A stretch of DNA of 64,000 bases from Williamsia phyllosphaerae (GTDB lineage: Bacteria; Actinomycetota; Actinomycetes; Mycobacteriales; Mycobacteriaceae), in contig NZ_BMCS01000001.1 of NCBI RefSeq assembly GCF_014635305.1, positions 1,550,001 through 1,614,000 on the forward strand. The letters run 5' to 3'. Position numbers and translations under genes: made by a program. Shown piece by piece: positions 54,113 through 62,785 of the stretch; within the stretch, counting starts at the first letter, position 1; the number at the start of each line of letters is the position of its first letter. The notes below the pieces were generated by a model. It worked only from the letters and a program-made list of their open reading frames with translations, had not been told where the DNA came from and did no database searches.

Positions 54113-55183
54113 ATGATCACAGTCGCTTCCGTCCCGTCCGCACACGTCTACGTCGACCATCTCGCGCCGACAACCACCCCCGCTGATCAGGTCAAACGGG
54201 TTGTCCGTCTGCCGGACCCGACGCCGGCGAACGCGACGATGGACGGGCAGTGGTGGCCGCCGCGGCTGCTGGAGAACGACTGGCTGCTCGCGCACATCAA
54301 CGGATTCGACGTGCTGCACGTACATTTCGGTTTCGACACCTTCGCCCCCGAGGACCTCGCGGCGGTCGTCCGTACGCTCAACGCGTTCGACAAGCCGCTC
54401 GTGCTGACCGTGCACGACCTGCACAATCCCCATTTCCCGGACAATCGCACGCACCTCGCGCAGCTCGACGTGCTGGTGCCCGCGGCGCACACGGTGATCA
54501 CCCTGACCCGGGGTGCGGCCGACGCCATCGCAGCGCGGTGGGGCGTTCGTGCGCAGGTCATCGGCCATCCGCACGTGGTGCCGTTGACGCAGATCGGGCG
54601 ACCCCGCCCGCACTCCGACGGCTACGTCGTCGGCGTGCACGCGAAGAACCTGCGGGCGAACCTCGACCCCCTGACCCTGATGGACACCCTGGTCGAGGCG
54701 GTGCGTGCCATCCCCGACGCGTCCCTGCGGCTCGACATCGACAACGACGTGTTCGACCAGTTCAGTCACTGGTACTCGCCGACGATCGGCGCGAAACTAT
54801 GCGACTACGCGACCTACGACGAGGTCGACATCCGCGTGCACCCGCGCTTCGACGACGCGCAGCTGTGGACCTACATGTCCTCCATCGACGTGTCGGTACT
54901 TCCGTACCGCTACGGCACCCACTCGGGATGGCTGGAGGCGTGCCACGATCTCGGAACCGCGGTCATCGCCCCGACCTGTGGGTTCTACGATCAGCAACAA
55001 CCCTGTGCGACTTTTGATTTCGGTTCCGACACCTTCGATCCGTCATCGTTGATCGACGCCGTCGTCCGTACCCACGCCACCTCGACCGTCCCGGCGTCCC
55101 GGGAGCAGCGTTGCGCCGACCGTGACGCGATCGCCGCCGCGCACGCCGAGGTCTACGAGCGCGCCCTGGGTGATGCCCGATGA
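54113..55183 (+). CDS. Glycosyltransferase (GT-B type)
   Basis: The 356-residue protein has a Rossmann-like start ('VLHVHFGFDTFAPEDLAAVV', 'FDKPLVLTVHDLHNPHFPD') and a donor half with 'GYVVGVHAKNLRANLDP' and 'DVSVLPYRYGTHSGWLEACH'. In the last, THSGWLEA takes the place of the E-x7-E motif. It opens the rightward arm and its stop overlaps the next ATG (ATGA). Function within the glycan pathway is unassigned. Confidence 0.75.
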   Translation: MITVASVPSAHVYVDHLAPTTTPADQVKRVVRLPDPTPANATMDGQWWPPRLLENDWLLAHINGFDVLHVHFGFDTFAPEDLAAVVRTLNAFDKPLVLTVHDLHNPHFPDNRTHLAQLDVLVPAAHTVITLTRGAADAIAARWGVRAQVIGHPHVVPLTQIGRPRPHSDGYVVGVHAKNLRANLDPLTLMDTLVEAVRAIPDASLRLDIDNDVFDQFSHWYSPTIGAKLCDYATYDEVDIRVHPRFDDAQLWTYMSSIDVSVLPYRYGTHSGWLEACHDLGTAVIAPTCGFYDQQQPCATFDFGSDTFDPSSLIDAVVRTHATSTVPASREQRCADRDAIAAAHAEVYERALGDAR

Positions 55184-56283
55184 TCGACCGCCCCTTACGC
55201 GTCGCGATCCTGGCGTCCTCGAGCTACCCGATCCAGCAGCCGTTCGCGGGTGGTCTCGAGGCGCACGTCTACTACCTCGCGCGCGCACTGCAACAGCGCG
55301 GACACCACGTCAGTCTGTTCGCCGCGCAGGGGTCGTCGGTCGACCTCGTCGCGGAGTTGCTACCGGTGCGAACGCTGGAACTCTCGCCGGTCTCGGTTGC
55401 GGATCCGTCGACCATGCCGAGCGCGGTCCGCGAACACCACGCTTACCTCTCGGTGATGCTCGAACTAGCCGGGATCCGGTCGAACTCGTTCGACATCGTC
55501 CACAACCACAGCCTGCATTACCTGCCCATCGCCATGTCGGCGACGCTGCCGGTGCCGATGGTGACGACCCTGCACACCCCGCCGTTCGCGTGGCTGGAGT
55601 CCGCAGTGGCCATCGCCCCGGACCGGGCGAACACCTTCGCCGCGGTCAGCGAGTTCGTCGCCGATCAGTGGCGTCCCGTGGCGCCCGAGGTGTCGGTGGT
55701 GCGCAACGGCATCCCGGTCGGCGACTGGCCGGCCGGGCCCGGTGGCGACCACGCCGTGTGGTCGGGACGGATCGTGCCCGAGAAGGGCACCCACCACGCC
55801 ATCGAGGCCGCGCTCATCGCGGGTGTCCCGCTGCGCATCGCGGGGCCGATCAGCAACCCCGACTATTTCCGCAGCAAGGTCGAACCCCTGCTCGGCGACA
55901 CGATCACCTACGTCGGCCATCTGCGGCAGAAGGCACTGGCCGAACTGGTCGGCGGTGCCGCGGTGGCCCTGGCGACCCCGGTGTGGACAGAGCCCTACGG
56001 GCTGGTCGTCGCCGAGGCCCTGGCCTGCGGTACCCCGGTGGCGTCGTTCCGACAGGGCGGGATCCCCGAGATCCTCAGCCCGGCGTGCGGCGTCCTGGTC
56101 GACCCCGGTGACAGCGCGGCCCTGGCGACCGCGATACCGCAGGCGGCGGCACTGTCGCGGTCGGCGGCACGCGCGCGGGCGGAGAGCTTCTGCTCCATCG
56201 AGGCCATGATCGACAGCTATGTGGACCTGTACGGCACCGTGATCCGAGGTCGAGAGGCCGTCCTCGAGCGGTCGATCGCGTGA
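55180..56283 (+). CDS. Glycosyltransferase family 4
   Basis: The 367-residue retaining GT-B enzyme has a Gly-rich acceptor loop (QQPFAGGLEAHVYYLARAL) and a C-terminal half with 'VWSGRIVPEKGTHHAIEAAL'. The donor motif is 'TEPYGLVVAEALACGTPVAS' (EPYGLVVAEALA, the E-x7-E motif). This is typical of GDP/UDP-sugar transferases in lipopolysaccharide, capsule and glycolipid synthesis. The ATG overlaps the previous stop by four bases and its end overlaps the next start (GTGA). Confidence 0.9.
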   Translation: MIDRPLRVAILASSSYPIQQPFAGGLEAHVYYLARALQQRGHHVSLFAAQGSSVDLVAELLPVRTLELSPVSVADPSTMPSAVREHHAYLSVMLELAGIRSNSFDIVHNHSLHYLPIAMSATLPVPMVTTLHTPPFAWLESAVAIAPDRANTFAAVSEFVADQWRPVAPEVSVVRNGIPVGDWPAGPGGDHAVWSGRIVPEKGTHHAIEAALIAGVPLRIAGPISNPDYFRSKVEPLLGDTITYVGHLRQKALAELVGGAAVALATPVWTEPYGLVVAEALACGTPVASFRQGGIPEILSPACGVLVDPGDSAALATAIPQAAALSRSAARARAESFCSIEAMIDSYVDLYGTVIRGREAVLERSIA

Positions 56284-57275
56284 TCGGCTACTACGTCCAT
56301 CACCACGGCGTCGGGCACATGACCCGCGCCGACTCGATCTCCCGCGCGCTGGAGGAACCGGTCACGGTGCTGTCCTCGCGTCCCCGCCCCGCCGAGCACG
56401 GCAGCACCGACTGGATCGGTCTGCCGATGGACACCGACCCCGCTCCGCCCGTCGATCCCACTGCCGGATCGGTGGTCCACTGGGCGCCGATCGGGGTGGT
56501 CGGACTCACCGACCGGATGGCGGCCATCGCGGCCTGGATCGAGCGGACGTCGCCTCGTCTCGTCGTGGTCGACGTCTCCGTCGAGGTCACCGTGTTCATC
56601 CGGCTGATGGGCGTGCCGGTCGTCGTCATGGCCATGCCGGGCTTCCGCGGCGACGACGTCCACTCGCTCGCCTACCGGATGGCGTCACACATCGTGGCGC
56701 CGTGGTCGCGCGATGTCTACGACCCCGACTGGTTGCGACCGTTCGCCGACAAGACCACGTACACCGGTTCGATCAGTCGTTTCGACGGCCGCGATCGTGA
56801 CGTGTGCGACGAGCCGCCGACCGTACTGGTTCTCGGCGCGGCGGGCGGTACCTCGCTGACCGAGGAGATCCTGGCCGGCTGGGCCGACCCGCGATACTCC
56901 ACCCGCGCGGTGGGGTTCGGCGGAGCGGGCTGGGTGGACGACGTCTGGCCGCTGCTGTGCAGCGCCGAGGTGGTCCTGACCCACGCCGGGCAGAACGCCG
57001 TCGCCGACGTCGCCGCCGCGGGGGTGCCCGCGGTCATCGTGCCGCAGCAACGGCCCTTCGGCGAACAGATCGCCACCGGTCACGCGCTCGCCACCGCGCG
57101 GATCGCCGCCGTGACCACCACCTGGCCGACCGCCGACGAGTGGACCCCGATCCTCGATCGCGCGAGCGCACTCGGCCGCGACAGGTGGGCTGCGCTGCAG
57201 ACCGCGGGCGCCGCGACACGAGCGGCCCGAGCCATCGCCGCCGCCGCGGACGCATCAAGCAGCGTGGCCCGATGA
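56280..57275 (+). CDS. MurG-like / GT28-type glycosyltransferase
   Basis: The 331-residue GT-B protein starts 'MIGYYVHHHGVGHMTRADSI', the His-rich GHxxR loop found in MurG-like and archaeal MJ1255-type transferases. A C-terminal half follows with 'VVLTHAGQNAVADVAAAGVP' followed by 'AVIVPQQRPFGEQ' (GQN donor block). Both features indicate an inverting UDP-sugar transferase. The GTG start overlaps the upstream stop, and it is followed by a further overlapping gene. Confidence 0.83.
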   Translation: MIGYYVHHHGVGHMTRADSISRALEEPVTVLSSRPRPAEHGSTDWIGLPMDTDPAPPVDPTAGSVVHWAPIGVVGLTDRMAAIAAWIERTSPRLVVVDVSVEVTVFIRLMGVPVVVMAMPGFRGDDVHSLAYRMASHIVAPWSRDVYDPDWLRPFADKTTYTGSISRFDGRDRDVCDEPPTVLVLGAAGGTSLTEEILAGWADPRYSTRAVGFGGAGWVDDVWPLLCSAEVVLTHAGQNAVADVAAAGVPAVIVPQQRPFGEQIATGHALATARIAAVTTTWPTADEWTPILDRASALGRDRWAALQTAGAATRAARAIAAAADASSSVAR

Positions 57276-58093
57276 AGGTCGCCGTCGTCACCGTCGTCGC
57301 CGGGCGACACGACCATCTGACCGCCCAGATACGGGGACTGATGTCGTCCACGGTCGAGCCGTGTGAGCACGTCGTCGTCGCGATGGGCGATGATCGGATC
57401 GCGCCGATGCTCGCGGAGATCGGGTCGTCGGCCACCTGCATTTACATCGCCGCCGACGGCCGACTCCCGCTGGCGCAGGCACGCAACCTCGGTGCCCGTC
57501 GTGCGATCGAGAGCGGTGCGGACCTGCTGGTGTTCCTCGACGTCGACTGCATCCCCGGTCGTAACCTGATCGCCCGCTACGCCGCCGCCGCATGGGAGTC
57601 CGACAACCGGGACTGCCTGCTGTGCGGTCCGGTGACCTACCTGCCCGAGAACACCCGTGTCGGCGACAGTCGATCGCTCGACGACCTGACCGCGCCGCAC
57701 CCGGCACGACCCGATCCGCCGAACGGACGGGTCGAACCCGGCGCCGACTTCGACCTGTTCTGGTCGCTGTCGTTCGCGGTGGAGCCGAGCACGTGGTCGG
57801 CCATCGGCGGGTTCTGCGAGGACTATCGCGGCTACGGCGGCGAGGACACCGACTTCGCCGCGACCGCCCGGCAGCGCGGCATCGGGTTGCGATGGATCGG
57901 CGGCGCCCACGCCTACCACCAGCACCACCCCGTGTCCGACCCCCCGGTCGAGCACCTCGACGACATCATCGACAACGCCCGGGTGTTCTTCGACCGGTGG
58001 GGTCGGTGGCCGATGACCGGATGGCTCGACGGGTTCGAGCAGCAGGGTCTCCTGCGACGGGACCCCGACGGGATCATCGCCCGCTCGGCCTGA
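57272..58093 (+). CDS. Family 2 glycosyltransferase with GGED motif (short)
   Basis: This 273-residue GT-A enzyme has the DVD motif (90-92) and a GGED motif (189-192, RGYGGEDTDFAATARQRG) like the larger GT2 at 50693, a probable paralogous pair. It has only the catalytic domain, without the C-terminal extension of that relative. The ATG overlaps the previous stop (ATGA) and the gene ends the rightward arm. A 19-bp hairpin terminator follows after 28 bases. Confidence 0.88.
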   Translation: MKVAVVTVVAGRHDHLTAQIRGLMSSTVEPCEHVVVAMGDDRIAPMLAEIGSSATCIYIAADGRLPLAQARNLGARRAIESGADLLVFLDVDCIPGRNLIARYAAAAWESDNRDCLLCGPVTYLPENTRVGDSRSLDDLTAPHPARPDPPNGRVEPGADFDLFWSLSFAVEPSTWSAIGGFCEDYRGYGGEDTDFAATARQRGIGLRWIGGAHAYHQHHPVSDPPVEHLDDIIDNARVFFDRWGRWPMTGWLDGFEQQGLLRRDPDGIIARSA

Positions 58094-58121
58094 CGCCGCC
58101 ACCGCACACCTCGTGAAACGC

Positions 58122-58161
58122 CGAACGCCGGCGATGTGGAAGTCCACATCGCCGGCGTTCG
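58122..58161. terminator. Bidirectional terminator (19-bp perfect stem)
   Basis: CGAACGCCGGCGATGTGGA (58122-58140) pairs perfectly with TCCACATCGCCGGCGTTCG (58143-58161), separated by AG. It lies between the GT2 stop (58093) and the desaturase stop (58202) and would close both converging transcripts. No T-tract follows, as is usual in actinobacteria. Confidence 0.85.
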
Positions 58162-58201
58162 TGCGAAACGTCAGCGCAGACCGGACGAGCCGGTCACACG
58201 A

Positions 58202-59602
58202 TCAGTCGCGGTCGGGCATGTCCACCCGGACACCGTCGCCGGGCTGTTCCGGGCCGGCGTTGGGGTGGTCCTGGGGCAGGCGACCGCGGAACCGTGCGGC
58301 CTCGCTGTCCTGCAGACCGGTGCCCGAGTGCTGCGGGCGGTGGTACGGACCCGCCTTCGGACGCACGCGGCCACCGGGGAACGCCAGACGCAGGATGGTG
58401 CGCTGCACCTGTCCCCACTGCTGCAAGAACGGGCCGGTGTTGTAGGGCAGGTCGTAGCGCTCGCAGATGTCCTTGACCTTCGGAGCGATCTGCGAGTACC
58501 GCGAGCTGGGCATGTCCGGGTAGAGGTGGTGCTCGACCTGGTAGCTCAGGTTGCCGCTGGCGATGTGGAACAGCGGGCTGCCGTCGATGTTGGCCGCTCC
58601 CACGAGCTGACGGGCGTACCAGGCGCCACGACTCTCGTCGGCCGCCTCCTCCTGGCTGAAGGTGTACGCCTGGTCCGGGAAGTGTCCGCAGAAGATGATC
58701 GCGTTCGACCAGACGTTGCGGATGATGTTGGCGGTGAAGTTCGCCCAGAAGGTGGCGACGAACGTGTCCTCGACACCCGGCAGTGCCTTGTCGGCGAACT
58801 TCGCGACGCGGTTGGCCGGCTTGCTGTTGAGCTTGCGCAGCTGCCTGCCGAGCCGAGAGGTCGGGCTCTGTCGCACCCGACCGCCGGTGGCGAGCGCGGT
58901 CAGGGCGAAGGCGCCCGCGCTGATACCGGGCCAGCCGATGTAGTCCTTGATGACCTGGGCGCGCATCTTGCCGCCGATGCCGCGCAGGTCCTTGACGACC
59001 TCGGACGGCGACTTCTCGCCGCGACGCAGCGCCTCGAGGTCGAGATCGTGCAGGGCGACGCCCCATTCGAAGAAGGCGATCAGGAGCAGGTTGTAGACAG
59101 GCTGCGCCAGGTAGACCGGGTTCCACTTCTGATGCGGGTCGATCCGCATGATCTCGTAGCCGAGGTCTTTGTCCTTGCCGCGGATGTTGGTGTACGTGTG
59201 GTGCACGTAGTTGTGTGAGTGCTTCCACGACTCGGCGGTCGAGGCGGTGTCCCAGTCCCACACCGACGAGTGGATGGTCGGATCGTTCATCCAATCCCAC
59301 TGGCCGTGCATGACGTTGTGGCCGATCTCCATGTTCTCGAGGATCTTGGCTGCGCCGAGCGCCGCCGTACCGGCGAACCACGCCGGCTTCGATCGCGAGT
59401 TGAGCAGGACCACGCGACCGAGCGCGGCGAGCTGTCGCTGCGCGGCGATCACGGACTTGATGTAGTTGCGATCCTTGTCGCCGAGGTCGCTGTAGACCTC
59501 GTCATGGATCGCGTCGAACTCCTTGCCCAATCGCTCGATCGTCTCTTTGTCGAGGTGCGCGATGGGGTTCTGGGTGGTGGGGCGTTGTTCTGTGGTCGTC
59601 AT
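58202..59602 (-). CDS. Membrane fatty-acid desaturase (DesA3-like stearoyl-CoA delta-9 desaturase)
   Basis: The 466-residue di-iron desaturase has histidine boxes GHNVMH (94-99), HNYVHHTYTN (from 130) and QVEHHLYP. It should introduce a delta-9 double bond into stearoyl- or palmitoyl-CoA. GGGAGGAACGATC before the ATG at 59602 is a near-perfect ribosome binding site and sets the start. The last 45-50 residues after RLAFPGG are Pro/Arg/Asp-rich and probably disordered, longer than DesA3. It is co-transcribed with the reductase upstream (68-base gap), equivalent to Rv3229c-Rv3230c. Confidence 0.92.
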   Translation of the reverse strand: MTTTEQRPTTQNPIAHLDKETIERLGKEFDAIHDEVYSDLGDKDRNYIKSVIAAQRQLAALGRVVLLNSRSKPAWFAGTAALGAAKILENMEIGHNVMHGQWDWMNDPTIHSSVWDWDTASTAESWKHSHNYVHHTYTNIRGKDKDLGYEIMRIDPHQKWNPVYLAQPVYNLLLIAFFEWGVALHDLDLEALRRGEKSPSEVVKDLRGIGGKMRAQVIKDYIGWPGISAGAFALTALATGGRVRQSPTSRLGRQLRKLNSKPANRVAKFADKALPGVEDTFVATFWANFTANIIRNVWSNAIIFCGHFPDQAYTFSQEEAADESRGAWYARQLVGAANIDGSPLFHIASGNLSYQVEHHLYPDMPSSRYSQIAPKVKDICERYDLPYNTGPFLQQWGQVQRTILRLAFPGGRVRPKAGPYHRPQHSGTGLQDSEAARFRGRLPQDHPNAGPEQPGDGVRVDMPDRD

Positions 59603-59670
59603 GATCGTTCCTCCCTGGTGGATCATCATGGAGATGTCGTTCTGATCGTTCGGTGGGGCGATACGTGGAG

Positions 59671-60768
59671 CTAGAGCTCAACTTCCACGGCGCCTTCGGC
59701 GCTGTTGACACAGATCCGGATGGACTGGCCCTCCGGAGAGGACACGTCTCCGGTCCGCAGATCGCGGACCTGTCCCTTCCTCAACACACCGGTGCAGGTG
59801 TGGCAGATGCCGATCCTGCACCCGAATTTGAGGTCCAGGCCCGCTTCTTCGCCTGCCTGCAGGATGGGTACTCCTGGTTCACACTCGAACTCGGCCTCGC
59901 TCTTGGTCATCGTGACCGTGCCGCCATCACCTTCGCCGGGGTCTGCGCCGAAGGTGGGTTGGAAGCGTTCGAGCAAGATCTGGTCACCGATGTCGTTGGC
60001 CTTGTAGTGCTCGACGAGATCGTCGAGCAATTCGGCGGGGCCGGACGCCATGGTGGTGCGTTCACGCCAATCCGGACACAGCTGGTCCAGATCCTCGGGC
60101 TTCATCCGGCCTTCGTCGCCGGTGACCCGCAGGTTCAACGTGAAACCGTCGTGAGCTTTGTCGAACCGCTCCAGCTCGCGCAGGAACATCGTCTGTTCGC
60201 GCTTGTGGATGGAGTGGATGGACACGATGTCGTTCATCTCGTCGCGGTGGTCGAGTGCCCGCATCATGCTCATGATCGGCGTGATGCCGCTGCCCGCGCT
60301 GATGAACAGCATCTTCTCCGGCAGCGGATCGGGCAGCAGGAACGTGCCCTCGACGTCGCTGAGGCGAACGATCTCACCCGGTCGGATCGCACGCACGAGG
60401 TACGGCGACACCGTGCCGTTGTCGACGTACTTCGGAGAGACGCTGATCAACCCGTCACGCGGTTCGGGATCCGAGGTGAGCGAGTACGCCCGCCAGTGGA
60501 ACTTTCCGTCGATGACCAGCCCGAGTCGGACGTACTGGCCGGGATCGTGGCCGGGCCACTCGTAACCGGGCTTGATCCAGACGGTCGAGGCGTCGGTCCC
60601 CTCGGGGGTGACCTCCTCGACCCGTCCGCGAAGTTCCTTCGTCGTCCACAGCGGGTTGATGAGCTCGATGTAGTCATCGGGCTCGAGCGGGCTGAAGAGC
60701 GCCTTGATCCCCTTGAGGAATCCCCGACGCAGCGGGGACACCTGAGGAGTTGCGCCGCGTTCAGCCAC
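59671..60768 (-). CDS. Flavin/2Fe-2S reductase for the desaturase (Rv3230c-like)
   Basis: The 365-residue ferredoxin-NADPH-reductase-type protein delivers electrons to the desaturase. RAYSLTS (93-99) binds FAD, AGSGITPIMSM (158-168) binds NADPH, and the C-terminal plant-type 2Fe-2S domain has Cys317, 322, 325 and 353. It is the first gene of the desaturase operon. Between its start (60768) and 60960 are a palindrome and short hairpins that may regulate it. Confidence 0.93.
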   Translation of the reverse strand: MAERGATPQVSPLRRGFLKGIKALFSPLEPDDYIELINPLWTTKELRGRVEEVTPEGTDASTVWIKPGYEWPGHDPGQYVRLGLVIDGKFHWRAYSLTSDPEPRDGLISVSPKYVDNGTVSPYLVRAIRPGEIVRLSDVEGTFLLPDPLPEKMLFISAGSGITPIMSMMRALDHRDEMNDIVSIHSIHKREQTMFLRELERFDKAHDGFTLNLRVTGDEGRMKPEDLDQLCPDWRERTTMASGPAELLDDLVEHYKANDIGDQILLERFQPTFGADPGEGDGGTVTMTKSEAEFECEPGVPILQAGEEAGLDLKFGCRIGICHTCTGVLRKGQVRDLRTGDVSSPEGQSIRICVNSAEGAVEVEL

Positions 60769-60927
60769 GAGCAGTCGGAAGGGTGGAAGGAGAAGACACG
60801 TGACCTCGCATTGAGAAGCTGACAGTGGTCAGGGACGGGCGGTGCTCGCGAGCTCTGCCCGCGACGATTGGACTACATCGGCACAGAGCTGTGACTCACA
60901 CCATACCGTCGAACGTTGATTGATGGA

Positions 60928-60938
60928 CCGTTTAACGG
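60928..60938. promoter_or_regulatory. Palindrome CCGTTTAACGG upstream of the reductase gene
   Basis: The palindrome has arms CCGTT/AACGG and lies about 160 bases before the reductase ATG on its promoter side. It stands within TGAT...ATCA flanks that loosely extend the symmetry. It could be an operator for a lipid-responsive TetR regulator. No such gene is adjacent. Confidence 0.35.
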
Positions 60939-60960
60939 AAATCAGTGAACACCCGTCCAC

Positions 60961-61368
60961 TCAAAATACTCGCACGGACGGGTCGGCCGCTTCAAGCCGG
61001 ATCTGATCGAACTGCGCACCCATGGCCTCGGAGAGTGCGTTGGCCGCCGACAGCGGCCGGACCATCACCATGAAGTCGTCGATGAGTCCGTCGGCGTCCA
61101 CGTGGAGGAAGTCGCACCCGTTGACCGATTTCCCGTCCACGGTGGCGGTGAACAGCAGCGCATGGTCGGTACCGCCGGCGTCGTCGATCTCGCGGACGTA
61201 GGTGAAGTCCTCGAACACCCGCATCACCGCACGCAGGATGGCGGCGGTGATCGCCTTGCCGGGGTAGGGCTTGAACGCCACCGGACTGGTGAACACGACG
61301 TCGTCGGCGAGGAGTCGCTCGATGGCGGCGTGGTCTCGGGCCTCGACGGCCTGGCGGAAGGCATGCAA
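60961..61368 (-). CDS. SnoaL/NTF2-like protein with a likely TTG start
   Basis: The 135-residue protein has the NTF2-fold: helix 1 'HAFRQAVEARDHAAIERLLA', DDVVFTSPVAF, and four strands including 'VREIDDAGGTDHALLFTATV' and 'DADGLIDDFMVMVRPLSAA'. The only start with a ribosome binding site is the TTG at 61368 (GGAG nine bases upstream). The open frame runs on to 61596, but that part overlaps the divergent SDR gene and is not protein-like. Function unknown. Confidence 0.7.
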   Translation of the reverse strand: MHAFRQAVEARDHAAIERLLADDVVFTSPVAFKPYPGKAITAAILRAVMRVFEDFTYVREIDDAGGTDHALLFTATVDGKSVNGCDFLHVDADGLIDDFMVMVRPLSAANALSEAMGAQFDQIRLEAADPSVRVF

Positions 61369-61531
61369 CGGCGTTCTCCGATCGCGGGGGTGCGGGTTCG
61401 AGTCGAGCTTCGCAGCACCGAGCGGCCACGGGCAGGCGATCGGTGGAACGAATCCGGGTCGTCGAGCGCTGCACCCTGGGTGAGAACACATCGCAGTCAA
61501 GCCAGGGGCTGCCCGACTAGAGAGGTCACCC

Positions 61532-62608
61532 ATGACACGTAGTACCCCCGGCGTCGCGCTGGTCGTCGGCGCCACCGGCATCTCCGGCCAGACCATCTGT
61601 CGTCAGCTCGTCGCCGACGGATGGGACGTCCACGGACTGTCCCGTCAGGAGTCGTTGCCGGTCGACGGCGTGACCGCCGTGCAGGCCGACCTGCTCGATC
61701 CCGATCAGCTCACCGAACGGTTGCGCGGGATCGCGCCCGAGGCGGTGTTCCTCACGGCGTGGATGAAGCAGGACAGCGAGGACGAGAACATCCGGGTCAA
61801 CAGCGAGATCCTGCGCAACGTCTTCGCCGCGCTGGAGCCGCAGGGCTCGGTCCGACACGTCGCGCTGATGACCGGGCTCAAGCACTACCTCGGGCCGTTC
61901 GAGGACTACGGCACCGCGGTCATGGCCGAGACCCCGTTCCACGAGTCCGAGCCGCGCCTGGACAACAAGAACTTCTACTACGCACAGGAGGACGAGCTGT
62001 TCGCCGCGGCCGAGCGGATGGGCTTCACCTGGAGTGTCCACCGGGCGCACACCATCTTCGGGTTCGCCGTCGGCAACGCGATGAACATGGCGTTGACGCT
62101 GTCGGTGTACGCCACCCTCTGCAAGGAGACCGGCCGCCCGTTCGTCTTCCCCGGCTCCGAGACGCAGTGGAACGGCCTGGTCGACGTGACCGATGCGAAC
62201 CTGCTGGCCGAGCAGATGGTGTGGGCGTCCACCGCCCCCGAGGGCCGCGACGAGGCGTTCAACATCGCCAACGGTGACGTGTTCCGCTGGCGTTGGCTGT
62301 GGCCGCAGGTGGCCGCGCACTTCGACATCGAGCCGGTCGGGTTCGACGGCGAGCCCCAGCCGCTCGACGGGCGCATGGACACCGCCGCCGCGGAATGGCG
62401 GGAGATCGCACAGAAGTACGACCTCGTCGAGCCCGATGTGGACCGGCTGGCCTCGTGGTGGCACACCGACAGCGACCTCGGCCGCGACATCGAGTGCCTC
62501 ACGGACATGACCAAGAGTCGCAAGGCCGGCTTCCTCGGCTTCCGGTCGACACCGGACAGTTTCGCGTCCGCGGTCGAGCAGTACCGCGAGGCCAAGATCA
62601 TCCCCTGA
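61532..62608 (+). CDS. PRISE-family SDR (progesterone 5-beta-reductase/iridoid-synthase-like)
   Basis: The 358-residue extended SDR has the cofactor loop VVGATGISG and the segment ALMTGLKHYLGPFEDYG, with NFYYAQEDELF supplying the Tyr-x3-basic/acidic site typical of PRISE enzymes. These reduce enones or related ene substrates with NADPH. No ribosome binding site is obvious beyond AGAGAGG at -11. Substrate unknown. It is divergent from the NTF2-like gene. Confidence 0.85.
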   Translation: MTRSTPGVALVVGATGISGQTICRQLVADGWDVHGLSRQESLPVDGVTAVQADLLDPDQLTERLRGIAPEAVFLTAWMKQDSEDENIRVNSEILRNVFAALEPQGSVRHVALMTGLKHYLGPFEDYGTAVMAETPFHESEPRLDNKNFYYAQEDELFAAAERMGFTWSVHRAHTIFGFAVGNAMNMALTLSVYATLCKETGRPFVFPGSETQWNGLVDVTDANLLAEQMVWASTAPEGRDEAFNIANGDVFRWRWLWPQVAAHFDIEPVGFDGEPQPLDGRMDTAAAEWREIAQKYDLVEPDVDRLASWWHTDSDLGRDIECLTDMTKSRKAGFLGFRSTPDSFASAVEQYREAKIIP

Positions 62609-62709
62609 TCTCGCGATTCCCCGGTACGCAGTGTCGATTCAATGTGTGCATCACCGGGTGCAACATTTGACTTGGACATGAATCAGTAGCGCACCTAGCG
62701 TCGTCGGCA

Positions 62710-62721
62710 TGACCCAGGTCA
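62710..62721. promoter_or_regulatory. Palindrome TGACC-CA-GGTCA before the ALDH gene
   Basis: The perfect 5-bp inverted repeat lies 65-76 bases before the ALDH ATG. It overlaps the start of a short upstream ATG frame (62709). An operator role is possible but unproven. Confidence 0.3.
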
Positions 62722-62785
62722 CTCTTCCGAACACGGGGAGTGACCGGGGTCGTCCACCAAGCACTACGACGGCAGGACGCGACTC

